Below are positions 14,592 through 21,994 of a DNA stretch of 40,537 bases, piece by piece. The DNA is taken from the NCBI GenBank assembly GCA_028279705.1, contig JANQNF010000018.1:1-40537 (forward strand), written 5' to 3'. Both the position numbers and the translations under genes were made by a program. The DNA comes from an archaeon. GTDB lineage: Archaea > Aenigmatarchaeota > Aenigmatarchaeia > QMZP01 > JAFGSV01. Every line of letters begins with the position of its first letter. Position 1 is the first letter of the stretch. Under the pieces are notes generated by a model. That model was not told the origin of the DNA. It did not search any database and was given only the letters and a program-made list of their open reading frames with translations.

Positions 14592-16118
14592 CTACTCCCA
14601 CTCCATCGTTGCAGGCGGCTTGTTGGTAACGTCATAGACGACGCGGTTGACTGCCTTTATCTCGTTTGTTATCCTCGTTGACATCTTTTCAAGAAGGTCG
14701 TATGGGATCTTTGTGAAGTTTGCAGTCATTGCGTCTTCTGATTCTATTATTCTTATTACTACCGGATACTTGTAGCTTCTCTCGTCTCCCTGGACGCCGA
14801 CGCTCTTGACGGGAAGAAGGACTGCAAAACCCATCCAGACCTTTTCGTGCAGGCCCGCCTTGTGGAGCTCGTCTTCCACGATGTGGCTTGCTATCCTCGT
14901 GATTTCAGCGCGCTCCGGGGTAACTTCACCGAGTATCCTGACGCCAAGGCCCGGCCCGGGGAAGACGTGCCTTTTTATGATATCTTCTGCGAGCTTGATC
15001 TCACGAGCGACCTTCCTGACCTCGTCCTTGTAGATGTTTCGAAGCGGCTCGTAGACTTTCATCTTCATGTCCTCTGGGAGCCCGCCGACGTTGTGGTGGG
15101 ACTTTATTGTGGAAGAATGCTTGGAGTGGCCGCTTTCTATCCTGTCCGAATAGATCGTTCCCTGAACGAGGTAGTCTGCACCGACTTCCTCTGCAACATC
15201 ATCGAAGACGTCTATGAACGTCTTTCCTATGACTTTTCTCTTCTTCTCAGGATCCGTCACGCCTTTCAGTGCGCTGAAGAACCTGTCCTGCGCCCTGACT
15301 ATCCTTAAGTCGAGGTCGTACTTTGAGAAAATCTTTTCTATGAACTCGGTCTCCTTGTAGCGCATGAGACCGGTATCGACATACACTGCAGTGAGGTTCT
15401 TTCCTATCGCACTACTCATGAGAACCGCGGCCACTGAAGAATCGACGCCTCCGGAAAGTCCTATCACGGCCTTCTTGTCACCTATGGTTTCCTTTGCCTC
15501 TTTTACAGCGTTATCAACAAAGAGACCCGCAGTCCAGTGTTTTCTTGCACCGCATATGTCATAGACGAAATTCTCAAGTATCTTCATTCCGTTTTCAGTG
15601 TGAGTAACTTCTGGGTGGAACTGGACCCCGTAGATGTCCTTTCCCGTGTTTTCGAAAACTGCTATCGGGGAGTTTTTTGTTGAAGCTATTGTACTGTAAC
15701 CATCAGGAAGTTGCTGAACTATGTCCCTATGATTCATCCACACATTCATCTGCCCGGAAAGTCCTTTCATGATTGAACTACCTGAAGATATGATCATGTC
15801 CGTTATGCCATATTCACCCTTGTCACCAGAAGCCACTTTACCTTCTTCCAAAAGAGTTATCAGCTGGTGGCCGTAGCATATTCCCAGTATGGGAACACCT
15901 ATGTCAAGCATCTGCTTTTCACACTTGGGTGAATCTTCATCGTAAACGGATGCTGCACCCCCGGAGAATATGACGCCCTTCAGGCCCTGAATGGATTTTA
16001 TCTTTTCTGCAGAGGTTTCGGCAGGGAGCACTTCAGAGAAGACGTTAAGGTCCCGTATCCTGCGTGAAATGAGGTGGGTGTACTGCCCACCGAAGTCGAG
16101 AACTATGATACTGTCCAT
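14592..16118 (-). CDS. guaA: GMP synthase, fused glutaminase and synthetase
   Basis: A 508-residue two-domain GMP synthase, XMP plus glutamine plus ATP to GMP. The N-terminal class I amidotransferase (1-190) has the nucleophile in GICYGHQLI and the His/Glu in FHPEVTHTENG. The ATP-pyrophosphatase domain begins with the P-loop GLSGGVDSSVAAV. The C-terminal dimerisation domain ends NKPPATMEWE. Many archaea encode these halves as separate genes; here they are one polypeptide as in bacteria. GuaB, which supplies XMP, is not in the window. A TATA-like box 25 nt before the ATG indicates a leaderless start. Confidence 0.96.
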   Translation of the reverse strand: MDSIIVLDFGGQYTHLISRRIRDLNVFSEVLPAETSAEKIKSIQGLKGVIFSGGAASVYDEDSPKCEKQMLDIGVPILGICYGHQLITLLEEGKVASGDKGEYGITDMIISSGSSIMKGLSGQMNVWMNHRDIVQQLPDGYSTIASTKNSPIAVFENTGKDIYGVQFHPEVTHTENGMKILENFVYDICGARKHWTAGLFVDNAVKEAKETIGDKKAVIGLSGGVDSSVAAVLMSSAIGKNLTAVYVDTGLMRYKETEFIEKIFSKYDLDLRIVRAQDRFFSALKGVTDPEKKRKVIGKTFIDVFDDVAEEVGADYLVQGTIYSDRIESGHSKHSSTIKSHHNVGGLPEDMKMKVYEPLRNIYKDEVRKVAREIKLAEDIIKRHVFPGPGLGVRILGEVTPERAEITRIASHIVEDELHKAGLHEKVWMGFAVLLPVKSVGVQGDERSYKYPVVIRIIESEDAMTANFTKIPYDLLEKMSTRITNEIKAVNRVVYDVTNKPPATMEWE

Positions 16119-16137
16119 AAAATAATGTATTTATCTG

Positions 16138-16150
16138 GTTTAAAAAAAAG
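16138..16150 (-). promoter_or_regulatory. TATA-like box of guaA
   Basis: TTTTTTTTAAACC on the minus strand is centred 25 nt before the guaA ATG. It shows that guaA need not depend on read-through from purB. Confidence 0.5.
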
Positions 16151-16197
16151 TATCGAACAGGAAGTGGTGTCTGTACAACCGGAACTGGTCGGAATTC

Positions 16198-16533
16198 TTA
16201 TTTTTTCGAGGATATGCTTGATACCAGCTCGTACTCGAAACCCTGATCTTTCAGGTCTTTTACAAATTGTTTTTTCGATTTAGCGATATCGTCCCCACTA
16301 GCCCCCATGAGTGTTACTTCACCGTCAGAATAGCTGCCAAATATCACATAAGGGCTCCCGTTTCCCTTCAAGTCATAGGAAATGTTCATGTTCGTTTCGG
16401 TCCATACAGGATTCTGAGAATACGTGGATGTATGATATAGAAGTGGTGCACTGGGCAATGAAATTCCGTATTTTCCGCTGTCAAGTAAATATTTTCTTAA
16501 CCTGGCGCTATCGTTAACCTTTACGGTTATCAT
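16198..16533 (-). CDS. Small hypothetical protein between purB and guaA
   Basis: 111 residues, mixed composition, ending in a polar Ser/Lys tail (SSISSKK). The C-terminal part (GEVTLMGASGDDIAKSKKQF) looks like a small alpha/beta domain. No family is recognised, and no signal peptide or membrane helix is present. It is supported by a TATA-like box (AATAAAAAAC, about 16553-16562, minus strand) and AAGG before the ATG. It lies among purine genes in the same direction but is not tightly packed with either, so a link to purine synthesis is uncertain. Confidence 0.5.
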   Translation of the reverse strand: MITVKVNDSARLRKYLLDSGKYGISLPSAPLLYHTSTYSQNPVWTETNMNISYDLKGNGSPYVIFGSYSDGEVTLMGASGDDIAKSKKQFVKDLKDQGFEYELVSSISSKK

Positions 16534-16569
16534 ACCTTGTTTTGTATGTTAGTTTTTTATTTTTATTGT

Positions 16570-17955
16570 TCAATTCAGAAGTCGCTTTTCCCACAGCTTA
16601 CATACGGTTTCTGTTTTTTTGGAAGCTATACCGGTGTATTTTTCGGGCGCGCTGAGTATGTCTTTCTGTGACTTCGTCAGCTTGTTGAGGTACGGCCTGA
16701 CGCTTTCATCCTCGAACAGCAGATCCTTTAGGAGCCTTCCCGTCTGCTGGGATTTCAGCGTGAGCTGCTTGACGTATTCGTGTGCGTCTGGGTGGTTGTG
16801 CGCTGCAAGTATTATGTAGATTGGTTCTGCTATGACCATTTCCTTGTTCTGGTCGAAGTTTTTCAGGATGTTTTTCTGGTCGACTGAAAGCTTCTTAAGC
16901 GTCCTTGTCATGCGGCTGACAGAGACGAAGAAGCCTGCCAGTAGCTCGGGTATGAATCTTGCTGATGCGGAATTTGTAAGGTCGCGCTGGTGCTCTGATA
17001 TCTGGTCCATGTACACTGTATTCATCATTGGCATGAACACCTTCCACATGCTCTTTACGTTCTCGAAGTTTATGGGGTTTCTTTTGTGTGGCATCGTTGA
17101 CGAGCCGACCTGCTTTGAATCGAAAGACTCTCCTATCTCTGCAATCTCGCTTCTCTGCAGGTTCCTCATGTCATCTGCAAGGTTTGCAAGGACACCGAAT
17201 GCGGAGACGACCGAATGGATGTAGTCGGTAATGTACTCCGGCTCGCTTACCTGGGTCGAATGTGCTGCAGGACTGAGGCCGACTTCTGCGAGGACTTCTT
17301 CCTCGAACTTCTCTGGGTCGCTGAAGAACACTGAACTTGCGTTGTATGCACCGACGGCGCCGGAAAACTTCCCTCTCAGGTTTGCGCCGGATTCTCTTAT
17401 TTTCTCTATGCAGCTTCCGAGCCTGCTGACGTATTCAGCCATTGCAAAGCCGAAGGTTATTGGTTCTGCGTGCTGGCCATGTGTCCTTCCTATCTGGAGG
17501 GTGTCCTTTTCCTTTCTTGCAAGTGCTATGAGCGTCTTTTCAAGCTCAAGTACTTCTGGTAGCAGCACCTGCTCGGTGAAGTCCTTGAATCTTGCAGCAA
17601 TTGAAGTGTTCACTATGTCATAAGAGGTTGAGGTGAAATGAACGAAGGGCTTTGCCTTGTCTGATACTTTGTCCCTTATTGCGTTTGCAAGGGCGCGGAC
17701 ATCGTGGCGTATCTTCTCCTCACCTTTGTATACTTCTTCTGAAGTGACCTTATTTACGGCTTTCTCGACTTCAGCTGCAACATCCTTTGAGCAGATTCCC
17801 CTCTTTGCAAGGACTTTAACAAGAGCCAGCTCGACTTTGAGCATGTAACTTATCCTTGCGTTTTCAGAAAGGAACGGTGAAAGCTTTTCAAATATTTTCT
17901 TGTCCCTTGCATAATATCGATAGTCAAACGGTGATATGTTATCGAAAATATCCAT
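16570..17955 (-). CDS. purB: Adenylosuccinate lyase
   Basis: A 461-residue member of the fumarase/aspartase superfamily. It catalyses two steps: SAICAR to AICAR plus fumarate, and adenylosuccinate to AMP plus fumarate. The signature GSSTMPHKRNPINFE carries the catalytic Ser loop, and GRTHGQHAEPITFG carries the catalytic His. Length and C-terminal domain are normal. The start overlaps the purC stop (TAATG), so the consecutive-step enzymes are coupled. The fumarate it releases may be used by the fumarase encoded in the other arm. Confidence 0.96.
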   Translation of the reverse strand: MDIFDNISPFDYRYYARDKKIFEKLSPFLSENARISYMLKVELALVKVLAKRGICSKDVAAEVEKAVNKVTSEEVYKGEEKIRHDVRALANAIRDKVSDKAKPFVHFTSTSYDIVNTSIAARFKDFTEQVLLPEVLELEKTLIALARKEKDTLQIGRTHGQHAEPITFGFAMAEYVSRLGSCIEKIRESGANLRGKFSGAVGAYNASSVFFSDPEKFEEEVLAEVGLSPAAHSTQVSEPEYITDYIHSVVSAFGVLANLADDMRNLQRSEIAEIGESFDSKQVGSSTMPHKRNPINFENVKSMWKVFMPMMNTVYMDQISEHQRDLTNSASARFIPELLAGFFVSVSRMTRTLKKLSVDQKNILKNFDQNKEMVIAEPIYIILAAHNHPDAHEYVKQLTLKSQQTGRLLKDLLFEDESVRPYLNKLTKSQKDILSAPEKYTGIASKKTETVCKLWEKRLLN

Positions 17956-18899
17956 TACAAAAACCCCTGGACTTTCTTTATGGAATCCTCAAGCGAGACG
18001 CCCCATATTTTGCTTCCTGTCCAGACTTCGCAGACGGCCTTGTACATGTCTGCTGCAGCGTTAATAACTTCAGGGGGAAGGTTCTCTGGAGCAGGCCACT
18101 GCTCCTTTGGGAGTGATTTCTTTGCTTCTTCTATCCTCTCGTACCAAGGCGTCTTCTTGTAGTAATCGCGAAGGACCTGCTTGCTTATGTGGAAACCGTC
18201 CAGAAGGAACCTGTTCTCATCAGGTGTGCCGCAGGCGTCAACGAGTATTATTTCCCTGTTCGGGTCGAATGCAAGTTCTACCTTACCGTCTGCATGCTCT
18301 ATTCCCACTTCTGCTGCTCTCTTTGTTATGAAATCGTTGACCTTCAACGCTATTTCCTTTATCTTCTCGACTTCTTCGTCAGTCAGTGCAGAGAATTTCT
18401 GGGCTTCGTCCCACGTAACGCGCCTGTCAGTAGTTTCGAGCTTCGTAGTTATGTCTACTATTGGCTTTTCGAGTTTTTCACCAGGTTCCGGCATGTGGTC
18501 AAGACCGAAGTCTTCTATGGTCTTTTCACCCGAACTCAAAGCCTTGAACACAGAAGAACCCGCCGGAAGTGAGTTTCTGAATATGACCTCAAGTGGTATG
18601 AGGTAGTTTCTCGTATCGGTTGTTATCGTGTCCTTGCCGGGATAGAGCACCCTTACGAGGTTGACCGCGAGCTTGTTTGATTCTGCCAGCTTGGTGAAGT
18701 GGGATTTTATGCCAAGCTTTGCCAGCTCCTCGAAATTGAAGGCGGTCATCCTACAGAGTGCTTCTCCTTTTTGCGGTATCTTGTCAGGCATTGAGCCGTA
18801 ATCGAAAACTGAATAATCGTCCCTGAATTCGAAGAATCCCTGACCGAATTCGCTTTCGGTTGGCTTCTTCTCCACAATCAAGTCTTTTACAGAACCCAT
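17955..18899 (-). CDS. purC: SAICAR synthetase
   Basis: A 314-residue enzyme that joins CAIR and aspartate with ATP. It is the longer form of the family, with an N-terminal extension (to about residue 60) before the conserved LVRVLYPGK region. YLIPLEVIFRNSLPAGSS is the substrate-binding segment, and KVELAFDPNREIILVDACGTPDENRF is the ATP/metal region with DACGTPDE. It ends one base into purB. Its promoter region (18900-18950) is shared with a divergent small gene. Confidence 0.95.
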   Translation of the reverse strand: MGSVKDLIVEKKPTESEFGQGFFEFRDDYSVFDYGSMPDKIPQKGEALCRMTAFNFEELAKLGIKSHFTKLAESNKLAVNLVRVLYPGKDTITTDTRNYLIPLEVIFRNSLPAGSSVFKALSSGEKTIEDFGLDHMPEPGEKLEKPIVDITTKLETTDRRVTWDEAQKFSALTDEEVEKIKEIALKVNDFITKRAAEVGIEHADGKVELAFDPNREIILVDACGTPDENRFLLDGFHISKQVLRDYYKKTPWYERIEEAKKSLPKEQWPAPENLPPEVINAAADMYKAVCEVWTGSKIWGVSLEDSIKKVQGFL

Positions 18900-18925
18900 A
18901 ATAATTCACTTAATTCTTGTTTCTA

Positions 18926-18939
18926 CCTTTTATATTTTA
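18926..18939. promoter_or_regulatory. AT-rich bidirectional promoter, purC and divergent small gene
   Basis: TTTTATATTTTA (plus) reads as AAAATATAAAAGG on the minus strand. It is centred about 33 nt before the purC ATG at 18899 and about 24 nt before the plus-strand ATG at 18957. Confidence 0.5.
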
Positions 18940-18956
18940 CGTATATTAAAATGTTC

Positions 18957-19283
18957 ATGAAACGTAACACTGAAAATTTTAAGGCTATGCAATTGGATCT
19001 TCTCCACAGTAGCATGATTTACAATCCCCAACTTAATGGAAACCCATATCATGTAATGGGTTTCCTGCAACACTGTTACAATGAACGTAATAGTGAAATC
19101 ACTGGCAATGAGTTGCTCGACAAGAACAATCCATATATCAATTTCATGGACCAAATTATACCATTCTGGGAAACAGTAGCACTCCGCAACGGTATCAGAC
19201 TGTCTTTCCCCATTGAAAATGAAGAGAAAATAAATTTGACAGTATGCTATGGGCAAAATCAGCTAAATTATGATATAATCTAA
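18957..19283 (+). CDS. Small hypothetical protein opposite the pur genes
   Basis: About 108 residues, rich in Asn, Gln and Met, starting [14 protein letters not shown]. No family is recognised, with no membrane or signal segment. It is encoded against the direction of the surrounding purine genes and overlaps the end of purE by 4 nt, as if inserted between purC and purE. Base composition is A+T richer than its neighbours. Like the other small genes in this cluster (16198, 29319), it could be a late insertion. A TATA-like box 24 nt before 18957 supports expression; an overlapping minus-strand frame (18930-19256) looks less protein-like. Confidence 0.5.
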   Translation: MKRNTENFKAMQLDLLHSSMIYNPQLNGNPYHVMGFLQHCYNERNSEITGNELLDKNNPYINFMDQIIPFWETVALRNGIRLSFPIENEEKINLTVCYGQNQLNYDII

Positions 19284-19663
19284 AGGTCAAGTATTCTCTT
19301 TGCAAGATAAGCCGCGTTCTGCCCATTATCTATTCCCACCGTTGCCACGGGAACTCCTTTTGGCATCTGGACGATTGATAGAAGAGCGTCAAGTCCACCG
19401 AGTTTCGATTCAACAGGAACACCGATGACCGGCTTTTTGGTCAGGCTTGCGACAACGCCTGGAAGGGCTGCGGAAAGTCCTGCTATTGCGATGAACACTT
19501 TTGCACCGCATTCCTTGACTATCTTTGCAACTTTCTCCGGTTCCCTGTGGGCGCTTGCGTATTCAGCCGAGAAGCTTACATTCTCCTGCTTGAGAACGTC
19601 TGTGACCTTATTTACTATCTTCTCGTCGGATTTTGATCCGGCTATTACCATTACATCAGTCAT
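19280..19663 (-). CDS. purE: AIR carboxylase/NCAIR mutase, short form
   Basis: A 127-residue PurE. The catalytic motifs are intact: GSKSD near the start, [10 protein letters not shown] with the active-site His, and [15 protein letters not shown]. The C-terminal part reaches [16 protein letters not shown] and then stops, about 25-30 residues shorter than typical archaeal PurE, which has an extra C-terminal helix used in octamer packing. PurK is not in the window. The enzyme either uses CO2 directly on AIR or relies on a distant PurK. A TATA-like box sits 25 nt upstream at the purM end. Confidence 0.92.
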   Translation of the reverse strand: MTDVMVIAGSKSDEKIVNKVTDVLKQENVSFSAEYASAHREPEKVAKIVKECGAKVFIAIAGLSAALPGVVASLTKKPVIGVPVESKLGGLDALLSIVQMPKGVPVATVGIDNGQNAAYLAKRILDL

Positions 19664-19682
19664 GAGTATCGTTGTTGTGCAG

Positions 19683-19697
19683 GGTTTAAATTAATTT
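19683..19697 (-). promoter_or_regulatory. TATA-like box of purE
   Basis: AATTAATTTAAACC on the minus strand overlaps the purM stop and is centred 25 nt before the purE ATG at 19663. Confidence 0.45.
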
Positions 19698-20729
19698 GAC
19701 AGAAGGCTGTCCGCTGACGACCTTGCCTATTATCCCCGCTTCCTCCCCAAGTTCTTTAAGCCTTCCCAGTATTTTCTCGGATTCGTTTTCAGGTACCACT
19801 ATTACTATCCCCACTCCCATGTTGAACGTCCTGTACATGTCGTCTTCGGGCACGTTACCTTTTTCTCCTATGAGCCGGAATATCTCCGGTGGGTTTAGAG
19901 AAGATTTCTGTATCTCGACTGCAAGTCCTTTTGGAAGTATCCTTGGTATGTTGTCCAGCAGCCCACCGCCCGTTATGTGCGCTATCCCGTGCACGCTGAA
20001 CTTTGTCATTATGTCCATGGCCACTTTGACGTATGACTTGTGCGGTCTCAGCATCTCTTCACCTAGCGAAACGTCAAAATCACCGACCTTGTCGTCAACT
20101 GAAAAGCCCGCAACGTCAAAGAGCACCTTCCTTGCAAGGGAATACCCATTTGTGTGCAGCCCGTTTGATTCGAGTCCTATCAAGACGTCGCCTTCCTTTA
20201 AGGCAGTGCCGTTTAGTACCCTGTCTTTTTCTGCAACACCGACTATGCAGCCGACTATGTCATGCTCGCCTTCCATGTAGACACCCGGCATCTCTGCAGT
20301 TTCCCCTGCGATGAGAGGCATTCCATTCTCAAGGCACGCTTCTGACATACCCTTTACTATCTGCTCCATGGTTTTTGGTTCAAGCTTTCCCGATGCAACG
20401 TAATCGAGGAAGAAGAGGGGTTCGCCGCCGACGGCAAGTATGTCATTTGCGCAGTGGTTGACTATGTCCTTTCCGACAGTGTCCCACTTCTTCATCATCG
20501 ATGCGACCGCAAGCTTGGTACCGACGCCGTCTATACTTGAAACAAGAACCGGGTTATTGTACTTCTTCAGCTTCTCAAGGTTGACAACACCAGCGAAAGC
20601 GCCCATGTCAGTAACAACGCTTGAATCGAACGTCTTCTTAACGTGACCTTTTATCAGGCTGTTGGATTTATGCGCAGCGTCTATGTCGACGCCGGAATCC
20701 TTGTAAGTTACAGGCTTTGGCATCATCAC
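19686..20729 (-). CDS. purM: AIR synthetase (FGAM cyclo-ligase)
   Basis: A 347-residue PurM-fold ATP-dependent enzyme that closes FGAM to AIR. It has [57 protein letters not shown], and the C-terminal [14 protein letters not shown] motif. Length is normal. The start codon (GTG at 20729, or ATG at 20726/20723) directly follows the purS stop, so it is translated with purL-purQ-purS. Confidence 0.96.
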   Translation of the reverse strand: MMMPKPVTYKDSGVDIDAAHKSNSLIKGHVKKTFDSSVVTDMGAFAGVVNLEKLKKYNNPVLVSSIDGVGTKLAVASMMKKWDTVGKDIVNHCANDILAVGGEPLFFLDYVASGKLEPKTMEQIVKGMSEACLENGMPLIAGETAEMPGVYMEGEHDIVGCIVGVAEKDRVLNGTALKEGDVLIGLESNGLHTNGYSLARKVLFDVAGFSVDDKVGDFDVSLGEEMLRPHKSYVKVAMDIMTKFSVHGIAHITGGGLLDNIPRILPKGLAVEIQKSSLNPPEIFRLIGEKGNVPEDDMYRTFNMGVGIVIVVPENESEKILGRLKELGEEAGIIGKVVSGQPSVKLI

Positions 20730-21209
20730 TCACCCGACAATCCTATATTGCTGGCAGTGTTTATTAGAGAGCAGGTTCTCGGCAACTTCTTTTGCAACAT
20801 TTTCAGCTTCATCACCCGAAGCGTCTATCCCAAGTGTCCAAAGGACTCCCTTTTCGACCGATGAAACGTTTGTGAAGCCGAGCCTTTCTTTAAGCATGGA
20901 CAGCAAGCCACCATCCTTGTCATCGATGTCCTGGACCAACACCCTTACATTGGACATTCCTTCAAAATCCCCTGAAAAGGGTTCCCCAGGTTTCTTGGCA
21001 AAATACTTATGCTTATTTGCATTGACTATGACGTCAACCTTACCCAGGTCTTCTGAGACCTTCTTGAAATCGCCGTCACAGCCGAACTTGTAATAATCAT
21101 CGCGTTTGAGTTTTCTGACGCTTCCAATCCCCATCTTCTCTATGGCATGGAAGGTCGTGATTGCCGTAGTGTCCGGTATGAGAAGCCTTACCGTCATCTC
21201 TATCTCCAT
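20730..21209 (-). CDS. purS: PurS, apparent tandem two-domain form
   Basis: 159 residues, about twice the usual 80-90 of PurS. PurS bridges PurL and PurQ in FGAM synthetase. The first half (TVRLLIPDTTAITTFHAIEK, then GIGSVRKLKRDDYYKF) looks like one PurS unit. The second half starts a fresh strand (NVRVLVQDIDDKDGG, then LKERLGFTNVSSVEKGVLW) and ends with the classic AENLLSNKHCQQYRIVG, matching the terminal leaving-Asn/Tyr strand of PurS. A GGAGGGG lies just before the ATG at 21209, which is inside purQ. The duplication would give a covalent PurS dimer. Confidence 0.8.
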   Translation of the reverse strand: MEIEMTVRLLIPDTTAITTFHAIEKMGIGSVRKLKRDDYYKFGCDGDFKKVSEDLGKVDVIVNANKHKYFAKKPGEPFSGDFEGMSNVRVLVQDIDDKDGGLLSMLKERLGFTNVSSVEKGVLWTLGIDASGDEAENVAKEVAENLLSNKHCQQYRIVG

Positions 21210-21994
21210 TTCTTCCCCTCCTTTTCGATGTAATCTGCCATTGAAGAAAACATCGGACTTCCGGGACCCGGTGCTGACATCTCCTTGAAAGGCTTTGCCT
21301 CAAGTCCCGGGACCTGCCTGTTCCACGCCGCCCTTTCCGGATGCGGCATCATGGCAAGGACGTTTCCTTCTGGGTTGCATATGCCGGCAATTGCATTGAC
21401 GGAGCCATTCGGATTCGTCGGGAACTCGTCTGAAATCTTTCCATCGGAACTGCAGTATTTGAGAACGACCTGACCGCTTTCTTCAAGCTTCTTCACAAGA
21501 CCATCTTCTTTTGTCGTGAACCTTCCTTCGCCGTGGGCTATTGGGACCTTCATGACGTCACCGTCTTTCATGCCTGACGTGAATGCGCATTTAGTTGAAC
21601 AGACGCTGAGACTGGTCCACGTGCAATAGTAGCCCGAGATGAACGGGTTTATGTTTGCTGCAAGCGCCATCTGAAGCTCATCCTTTACACCAGGTATCAT
21701 GCCTGTTTCTATCAGCACCTGTGCGCCGTTACAGGTCCCTAGAACCGGCTTTCCCTTAATCGATTCTTCCTTCACAGTCTTCATTATGCTGTCCTTTGAG
21801 GCGATGACGCCTGCCCGTATCCTGTCCTCGTAGCTCCAGCCACCGGGAAGGACAAAGCCGTCGTAAGAGCTTAAGTCTTCCCTTGTGTTCCACCTCAGAA
21901 TGTCAGCGGAGAGTCCTGCAGCCCTGCAGGCTCTTGCAGTCTCTTCCTCACAGTTACTTCCAGGAAACATTATGACAGCGACCTTTCCTTTCAT
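21200..21994 (-). CDS. purQ: FGAM synthetase glutaminase subunit
   Basis: A 264-residue class I glutamine amidotransferase. It supplies ammonia to PurL. The nucleophile Cys lies in GTCNGAQVL; the His/Glu pair is in PHPERAAW. MFPGSNCEEET is the N-terminal signature, and the conserved HGEGRF is present. It is longer than bacterial PurQ (about 225) but in the range of some archaeal forms. The start at 21994 is preceded by GGAGG and overlaps the purL stop as ATGA. The frame up to 22024 lies within purL and is not needed. Confidence 0.94.
   Translation of the reverse strand: MKGKVAVIMFPGSNCEEETARACRAAGLSADILRWNTREDLSSYDGFVLPGGWSYEDRIRAGVIASKDSIMKTVKEESIKGKPVLGTCNGAQVLIETGMIPGVKDELQMALAANINPFISGYYCTWTSLSVCSTKCAFTSGMKDGDVMKVPIAHGEGRFTTKEDGLVKKLEESGQVVLKYCSSDGKISDEFPTNPNGSVNAIAGICNPEGNVLAMMPHPERAAWNRQVPGLEAKPFKEMSAPGPGSPMFSSMADYIEKEGKKWR

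Noticed and set aside
18930-19256. Minus-strand 108-codon ORF opposite the small gene at 18957
   Set aside because: It has hydrophobic shadow-like content and no promoter. The plus frame has a TATA-like box at the expected distance.
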